From NCBI RefSeq assembly GCF_016545825.1, contig NC_052622.1, positions 749,001 to 813,000 of the forward strand: a stretch of 64,000 bases of DNA. The letters run 5' to 3'. The translations under genes and the position numbers were made by a program. The stretch is from Eucalyptus grandis. Taxonomy: Eukaryota; Streptophyta; Magnoliopsida; Myrtales; Myrtaceae. Under the pieces are notes generated by a model. It worked only from the letters and a program-made list of their open reading frames with translations, did not search any database and had not been told where the DNA came from. Position 1 is the stretch's first letter. Every line of letters begins with the position of its first letter. This document shows positions 57,318 through 64,000 of the stretch, piece after piece.

Positions 57318-60300
57318 TCAGCGGCTGGAACTGCCAAGGTCGAAGTCCATTGTATAATCATATTCTATAGTTGGAATAACTGAGGCAACAAATTTAAGGA
57401 ACAAGAAAAGGTACCTGCCAAGGAAACAATGTACAAGTGTTAAAATCCGATGAGCTCAAAATAAACAGGCACCAAATTGCACGTAACATGGCAAAAGGCA
57501 AGATCTCATATCAACAAGATCAGTTGTTGTAACAGAAAGCAATAGAAAGTACACCCGAAAAGAAACCAGCACCAATTGTGAAGCACCAATTCAATTTAAA
57601 CTTACCACAGCTTCAGCCAAAAAGGAAAAAAGACCTACCTGATAGTTTTCCTTCTAAGACTGCACAACTTTCTCAAACAAGATTACAGAGAAATTTCAAC
57701 AAAAAACAAGTGAAAGTGAGAGGAAATTACTTGTCAACTTCTGGTTCAACTCCACGTGACATTAATACATCAATGATCTTCTTCATTACTGCGCCATGTC
57801 TACACGGATGTACTGAAGCATGTTTTCCAGGCAAATGAGGATGGTCTTCAATTGTCACCTATATTGATAGATTACGCATAGTCAAAAAGGACACAACGCA
57901 ATATGATGACAAATAAGTGCATGTTGAGTGGCTGATGGAAATGAACTGAGAAGGCCATTAACAAGAGAGTAAATTTTGAAAAGGCCATTAGCGAGAGAGT
58001 AAAATTTGCAAAGTAAACTTCCAGTGAGAAAACCGACACGAGTCACTTGGCTTCTCTTAAAGATCTAAAATGATATTCTGAGGGACATTGCAGATTATGC
58101 ACCTAGTATGAAACAATAAGCATTCACTACAAGAATGGCCAAAATTGACAATCGCAACTAGATTTTCTCTACTCCACTGTTATGGACCAGATATCAACAT
58201 CACATGATGACGTTGCTATGTTATTAAGCCCGTCACAAATCAAGTATAGGATCTCTTGAAACCAAATAAGTTGTAATATAAAATAACAGTAAAGTAATGA
58301 CAATATATTTCTTAAGCCAAAGGTAATGATTACTAATTCCAATAAGACCTATTAAAAGCTTCATATGAGCAGATAAAGGCAGCACAATCAAACAATTTGA
58401 TTGAGAAAGAATGCAGCAACATCATTCATCTAGCCATTTCTTGGAATAAACAAGGAACAACACAGCCTCATAGGAAAAAAAAATTGGCAATTAACTATCT
58501 TAGCAACATTTAGAGTAAATCTCACCGTTTTTCGTGCATGGTCTTGACTAACATCTTCAAGTACAAGCTCTGGTCGCAAAAGCATCCTTGACTGCCAAAG
58601 GCATGCAAACAAGATTTTTCTTTAAGCTGATTGAAAAACAGCATGGAAAACTCAACGACATATAAGGTGATTGCATCTCGTTTAACATAATTCTGCCACA
58701 GAAACTGTCGATAGATAGTGCTGCTAAAATTCATTCATTGACTTCCCGTGATTTGGAAGCTTATGATTACATTCCTCATTATCGAAAGAAAAAATTACAA
58801 TTTGCCATGTACAACAGAAAACGTGACCAAAAACAAAAAACTCTCAAATCATTATATTCAAACATCCGTATGATACAACACAGAATCACCCTAAAAGAAT
58901 GAACCAGTGCAATGTGCATGGCAGATTAAGCTGCAAGACAAACCTCATCATATCCAGTGAGCCAAACCCGAGGAGTTTGATAGTACTTATCATACCTACA
59001 TAACATGGGAAAAGGAAAAAAAAATAATGTCAGATCATGCCATTGTTACACAGCGCTTGATTATATCATTAACTTCATGTCCTAATCCAAAAACTCCATC
59101 CTTCCAGTCAATATAAATTTAAGGACCCCACATTTTGGCATCTCAGTGACACATACATACAAGCAAAAAATAAGATTTAGCATTTCTTCTGACTTCATGT
59201 GGCATAAAAGTGCACCCGAACACTGCTCATTCTGAACTAGAGAACTGCTCATATGCAGAAAAAAGATTTACTACTTTAGTCGTATCAAATATGGAGTTCC
59301 TATCTTAGTCACAACTCACAAGACAATGCTGAAACCTAGAAATGGAACATGAAAGATGTGGAGAAGCACATCGAGCAAAAGAGATAGGTTTAAACCAAGC
59401 AACCCAGACATTAAAACAGTTCTAAATCTGTTCTCCCATGAGGAGAAAATTGATATGCCCTGTAACTCCCCTGCACTCTCTTACCCATATTCAATCTACA
59501 CAATTACTTGCTCATATCTATATTTTCTGCAAATAAGTACCATGGTGAAAAACGAAGTCCAAAAATATTATTGCAAGTGCCCTTGTTTTGTTGTCTTTAC
59601 AGTGAATTTGTGTTTGATCTGTATAAGCTGAAACCAGAATACTCTCACTAGCACACAATCAAATAGGTTATGGAGTAACTCTTACTTTCTAGAAGGGAAG
59701 AGACAGTGTGAATTGCTTTGTTGCTAAAAGTGCCAAAAGTATCGTCTAGAGTGAGCATTTTTAAAATTGCCAGGTATTCTTCAACGCAAAACATTTTCTC
59801 AATTAAAGAAAAATGATGTTTCTTCAAATGAATTTAAAAAAAAAAAAAATTCTACAGTGACATTTTAGTGGCATAAAATCGCACTACCGCCTCATTGACC
59901 CTCTGTATCGTAAGAGCAACTATGAAAAAAAAAGGCTTTAATAACATTAGTCTAAAGAGATCCATATACCACAGTCATGGTCTGAGAACTCTAAAAGTGC
60001 ATAACAAAAGACCAACTTCTAGAATATTGAAACTTCAACTCAAATGATAGAATTATCTTACGTTATGCTGACATCATAAGTTCGGGTCCGCAGTATGTTG
60101 TCATCATCAGGTTCATGAGCCACCAGATAAGTAGTCTGAAGTGTTGCCTGCAAAAAAACAAAAACAAAAAACTCACATAATGAACCACCACAAAATCAAT
60201 TGATGAATTATTGTTCAACTCATGCATGTTAATTAAAGATAAGATTTTGACTGAGTTCTATAATTTTGAAGCTAAATGTAATTCCCACAATCATCTACTG

Positions 60301-61713
60301 ATCCTAGAGACCACAAAACAGAGATAAACTTTTATCTCATTTATGCATCTTTAACATACCAGACCGGACTTTAAGATTATTAATTGCTAATCGACTTTGT
60401 TCAATAAGAGCGAGTCTTCCCTGTTGCAGTCCCTTCTCAAACATCTAAAAACAACTAACTTGTTCATTACTGCTCATGTGCTCTAGATGCCCCACTTCCT
60501 ATTTCTCTTCATCAAGACAACAAATGGGAAACCGGGACTGTCCTTTTCTTCTTCAGCCAGATTCAAGGAAGAGAAGGGGGATGCCTGTCCACTGCTAAAA
60601 CATAAAAGACCCATCCTTGACCAAAACTAAGAGAAAAAACCAAATCAGAATTCGATACATCATTTAAGGTAAAATTAGAATAATTTAAATACCGGTGATC
60701 CTTCTTGTCCAGCAATTTTAACCTATCACTTCACATTCTCCTAAATTATCATCTAGATAAAGAAATGGAAAAGCTTGAGCTTTTTCATGAGACAAGGAAC
60801 AGTACTGAAGTCTGAGAAGCATCGAAAAACCGAAATATATTTATCTTAAGACTCCCGCAACCAATTCTTCATGCATTTAACATGAAAAGAGTTTAAGAAA
60901 TCAACAAAAGCAAAAATAACCAACAGGATCCGTCTCGATCAGGTTGTCGGGATCCTCGTACTCTGCCATGTCCGGAATGTCTTCTTCCTCCTCTCCACCA
61001 AAATATGTAGGAATGGACTGAATAGGATTCTTCTTGCCAATCTCTAAGCTCTCCATAGAAGGCAAATTATCCTCCTCATCTCCCTTAGTTTCTGGTTTGA
61101 GATACAGAAACACGAAATGAGGCAACAGAAAAAGCAAGAACCATCATTCAACTAAAATTAGCCACCCACCTCTCGGCTTCCCATGGGTGGCAAGCCAGCC
61201 GTCATTATCTTCGTTATCGAGCAAAACTTCCCCTCCCGCAGCCTCGTATTCTTCTTCCACAGAAGCAGCTCTCCGCAAACAAGGAACTTGAACCAGTACC
61301 CAAACAACCACATATGAGATTTCATCACTAAAAAAAAGCCACGATCGAACCGAAGAGCGAGGAAACAGCTGGTAAAATTACCATTTCTAGTGATCAGGAA
61401 CTGCTTCTCTGCCGGCAGATACGGCTTCCTCTTGCTCGGCTCGCCCGATTCCCTGCCCAAAAAAACCGCCGGCGACATCGCGAGCTGACGTCGGGGGAAG
61501 CCGATGAAGATATTCGGGGAAAATTAAGAATGAGGAAGGGGTTCGAACTTACCAGGACCAAGTGGGGCACTTGGAGACGAGGTTGTCGCCGGCGACGATG
61601 AACTCGGAGACGCTGAGGACGCCCTTCTCCTTGAAGGCGGAGACGGTGCGGTGGCTGGTGATCCGCTCCACCGTGCCCTTGAACGCCTCGTGGAGCTTCT
61701 GCGAGAGGACCAT
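57318..61713 (-). CDS. ATG3: Autophagy-related protein 3 (ATG3), E2-like enzyme for ATG8 lipidation
   Basis: Nine coding exons on the minus strand: 61713-61553, 61452-61382, 61286-61170, 61091-60925, 60147-60062, 58995-58944, 58591-58526, 57858-57731 and 57414-57318, in frame for 314 residues (Arabidopsis ATG3 is 313). It begins [19 protein letters not shown] (amphipathic helix), followed by KCPTWSWESG and [17 protein letters not shown], an acidic flexible region ([17 protein letters not shown]), the E2-like core with [17 protein letters not shown], and the catalytic HPC motif with Cys259. The C-terminus is [17 protein letters not shown]3 takes ATG8 from ATG7 and transfers it to phosphatidylethanolamine on growing autophagosomes. 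All catalytic features are intact, so the gene looks functional. A (CT)n 5' UTR run lies at 61821-61850. Confidence 0.95.
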
Positions 61714-61817
61714 CTCCGAAATCGCCGGCTGAGAATTCGGGGGCCGATCGAGGAGGGAACGGGATCGGATCGGATCGGAGGAAACCCTAAATTGGTTTTT
61801 CGTGCTGGAAAAGTCGA

Positions 61818-61820
<3 letters not shown>

Positions 61821-61850
<30 letters not shown>
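61821..61850. repeat. (AG)n microsatellite in the ATG3 5' leader
   Basis: About 15 AG units; CT in the sense strand of ATG3, a common plant leader/promoter feature. Confidence 0.95.
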
Positions 61851-61853
<3 letters not shown>

Positions 61854-61892
61854 GAAGGAGGCGGTGGAGTGGAATTAACGGTCTCGCCTGCC

Positions 61893-62150
61893 GGGAAGTT
61901 TCGGTTAATTAAATTTTAACCCCGCGGGGAAAATATCAAAGCGACCCCTCTCTTTCGGACTCTTTCTCAAATTGGCCCTGTAGATGTCTCTCTTTTCTTA
62001 TTTTTTATGTCAATTGGCCCCGGAGATGCCTCTCTTTCGGCGGAAGGAGTAAAAAGCCAAGTCGCGAAGTGCCTCATACGCAAAAATTGCCCGGGGTTGA
62101 TGGGACGATTCGTCCCAAATTATTGCTGATCTATATTTAGTATGCCGATT
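61893..62150. repeat. Direct repeat, copy A
   Basis: Shares TTTCGGTTAATTAAATTT, GTAGATGTCTCTCTTTTC and GGAGTAAAAAGCCAAG with copy B at 63708-64000. Copy A lacks a ~45-bp stretch present in B. Confidence 0.8.
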
Positions 62151-62377
62151 GATGTTCAGAAATATACGTATCGGTCGATCCATATTTATCGTCATGTGTT
62201 TAAAATGATCACAAATTGATTATAAGTAATCTTGGTTATTGCTTGTTAGATAAGTTGAATAAAATTTGTATCCAATTCGACTCGAAATGTATCTTGAGGG
62301 ATCATTTTGGAAACTTTTCCGAATAACAATTTCAAATTGAGTTGAGATGTATTTTGAAGGATCATTTTGGAAATTAA

Positions 62378-63240
62378 TGGCGCATTTGGTAACGATTTTA
62401 TTTTCGGTAATAGATTCTGATCAGAAATTATTATTTTTTATTCTGTTCCTAAGAACAATTTCTAAACATTTTAAACCGTTTGATAAGTGTCCAAAATTTC
62501 TGATTCTGGAATAGAATTGTGTTTGGTACTGTGCTCATTAATTCTGTTTCAAATTCATTTTTTTTTAATTTTTAAATAATTTCTTTTCCTTTTCCTTTTT
62601 TTCTTTTTTTCTTTTCTCTCCCATGTTCTTCTTCTTCCGGTGGCCGGCCACCAATCCGACGACCAGCTAGACAAGGGCCGACGACCTCACCGGAGTGTCG
62701 CCGGCCCTCGTTGGTCGAGCCTCGCCAACAACTAGGTAGGGCTTGCCTAGCCACCGGCGAGGCTCGACCTTACTAGTCGCGAGGTTTGCCTAGCCCCGGC
62801 GAGGCCGAGCCTCACCGGTGGCCAAGCGGGCCTCGCCCAACCTCTAGCGAGCTCGTAGGTGGCCAAGCGGGCCTCTGGTAAACTCACTGAACTAGTTGCC
62901 AGCGACCGGTAGCGAACGGCAGCGATGGCGGCAACAGCGACGACTACGGCAGGAGACGGTAGACAGCAGTGGACAACAATCATGAGATGGCGGTCGATAA
63001 AGAAGAAGAAAAGAGAAGAAGAAGAGAAAATGGAAGAAGAAGAATTGGTTTTGATTCTTAGATTTGTTCCCGAGACAATAATCAATTTTTTTTATTTATT
63101 CTTGATTCTGTTCTAAATCTACTTCCGGGAACAAAAAAAATAGAAATTTGTTTCCAGGAATAAAAATTTTATCAAACGTAATTTTGTTCTAAAACTGATT
63201 CCGAGAACAAAAAATCAGAATAATGCACTGTTTGAATGCC
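62378..63240. mobile_element. hAT-like MITE with GC-rich core
   Basis: The left end GGCGCATTTGGTAACG and the right end (other strand) GGCATTCAAACAGTGCA are weak inverted repeats, both followed by ATTCTGATT / TTCTCGG-like motifs. The core at 62640-62880 is full of GGCGAGG/GAGCCTCGCC, like the elements at 30.8 and 31.9 kb. Boundaries are approximate. Confidence 0.5.
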
Positions 63241-63707
63241 TAAATTCCAAATAAAATAGGCATCTTAAATCTTTTTATACACTTCTTTAAAGTATTGGTT
63301 CTAAGTAAGACCTTAAAAGGTTTGACATCACAGGATAAAGGGAGGGGTTCCCCTCGATAAAAATGGATCCCCATGGGGCCCGGCCACACGAGAAACCCTT
63401 TTAGGTTCCCAGGTGGCAACTTTTCCCATGGTATTTGTAGCTCTACACTACACCTCAACGCTAAGGCTTTTTATTGATATCAATTGGCATCACACGTACC
63501 TCGTGAAGTAATAAATAATCTAAAGGACTTAAGGACATAATAAGGGATCGAGAAACTACTAAAAAATAAATAGAGAAATTGAGCCGAGTCGGTGCATTTG
63601 ATTAAAGTATAAAGGATTTTTAGTTCGGGAATTCGAGGTCGCCTATTAGAGCCTCAATGATTTGATTGAACTTGCTTGGCAATTTTGCATGGTCATTGTA
63701 GGCTCCT

Positions 63708-64000
63708 GGCAAATTTCGGTTAATTAAATTTAACGCTGCGGGGAAAATATTAGAGTGGCCCCTACAATTCGGTATCTTTATCAAATTGGCCTAGTAGATG
63801 TCTCTCTTTTCTTATTTTTATAACAATTTGCCTCTCAGATAGTTTTGAAGTACATCAATTCATCCCAATTTGTCATCTTTCGACAGAAGGAGTAAAAAGC
63901 CAAGAGTGCCACATACACTTTGAGGCTTGGTGAAAAATGCCCGAGATCAATGCAACGATTTATCCCAAGTTATCGTTGATCTATTCTTATATGTAGGTTA
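63708..64000. repeat. Direct repeat, copy B (cut by window end)
   Basis: Counterpart of 61893-62150; runs to the window edge. Confidence 0.8.

Larger units (their letters stand above)
61714..64000. other. Upstream flank of ATG3 to window end
   Basis: It has the ATG3 leader, then two copies of a ~250-bp sequence (61893-62150 and 63708-64000) enclosing a hAT-like MITE (62378-63240). No gene was seen. Confidence 0.5.

Noticed and set aside
1..64000. tRNA, rRNA, CRISPR or telomere repeats
   Set aside because: No cloverleaf-type GGTTCGAATCC box with matching stem, no rRNA core, no regular spaced repeats and no TTTAGGG array were seen by eye.

Overview
This is a plant nuclear window: the genes have GT-AG introns and belong to land-plant families, surrounded by AT-rich spacers full of transposons. 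A woody eudicot, possibly Myrtaceae (Eucalyptus relatives), is my inference. It rests on the gene set and on repeats with GCGAGGC-type GC-rich cores that I associate from memory with that family; nothing in the sequence proves it. I saw no rRNA, tRNA or CRISPR.

Layout. 2-463 is the 3' end of a C2H2 zinc-finger/EAR gene. 2926-6129 is a five-exon QWRF-motif gene (QWRF7-like) whose last intron holds a Mutator-like element. 7042-10589 (minus) is an LRR receptor kinase of the TDR/PXY type, with one frame break. 10.6-22.5 kb is a repeat-bearing desert with a 1.55-kb hAT-like element and one candidate small secreted peptide. 22568-25431 is a conserved plant protein of unknown function. 26062-30272 (minus) is RNA polymerase III subunit RPC4 in nine coding exons. 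30.3-37.3 kb is spacer with MITE-like elements and a decayed coding-like block. 37356-39781 (minus) is splicing factor SF1. 41.7-53.5 kb is a decayed L1-type LINE split by two 3.0-3.7-kb insertions of one unfamiliar element in opposite orientations, one of which carries a further Mutator-like MITE. 54599-55311 (minus) is an ATS3-like PLAT-domain secreted protein. 57318-61713 (minus) is autophagy E2-like ATG3 in nine exons. The right end holds a hAT-like MITE between two copies of a ~250-bp sequence.

The genes do not form a pathway. They cover transcription regulation, microtubules, vascular peptide signalling, Pol III transcription, splicing, secretion and autophagy. From memory, the zinc finger, QWRF7, TDR/PXY, UCP012943, RPC4 and ATG3 match neighbours at two Arabidopsis loci (around At4g25170-At4g25190 and At5g61470-At5g61500). 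The window would then be the unreduced ancestral neighbourhood of two Arabidopsis paralogous segments.

The most unusual structure is the nested complex at 41.7-53.5 kb. The repeated element (here 'X') has TG...CA ends and 5-bp target duplications but no visible LTR pair. It keeps splice-like signals and a small ORF in both copies. A long solo LTR or an undescribed non-autonomous element are the main readings.
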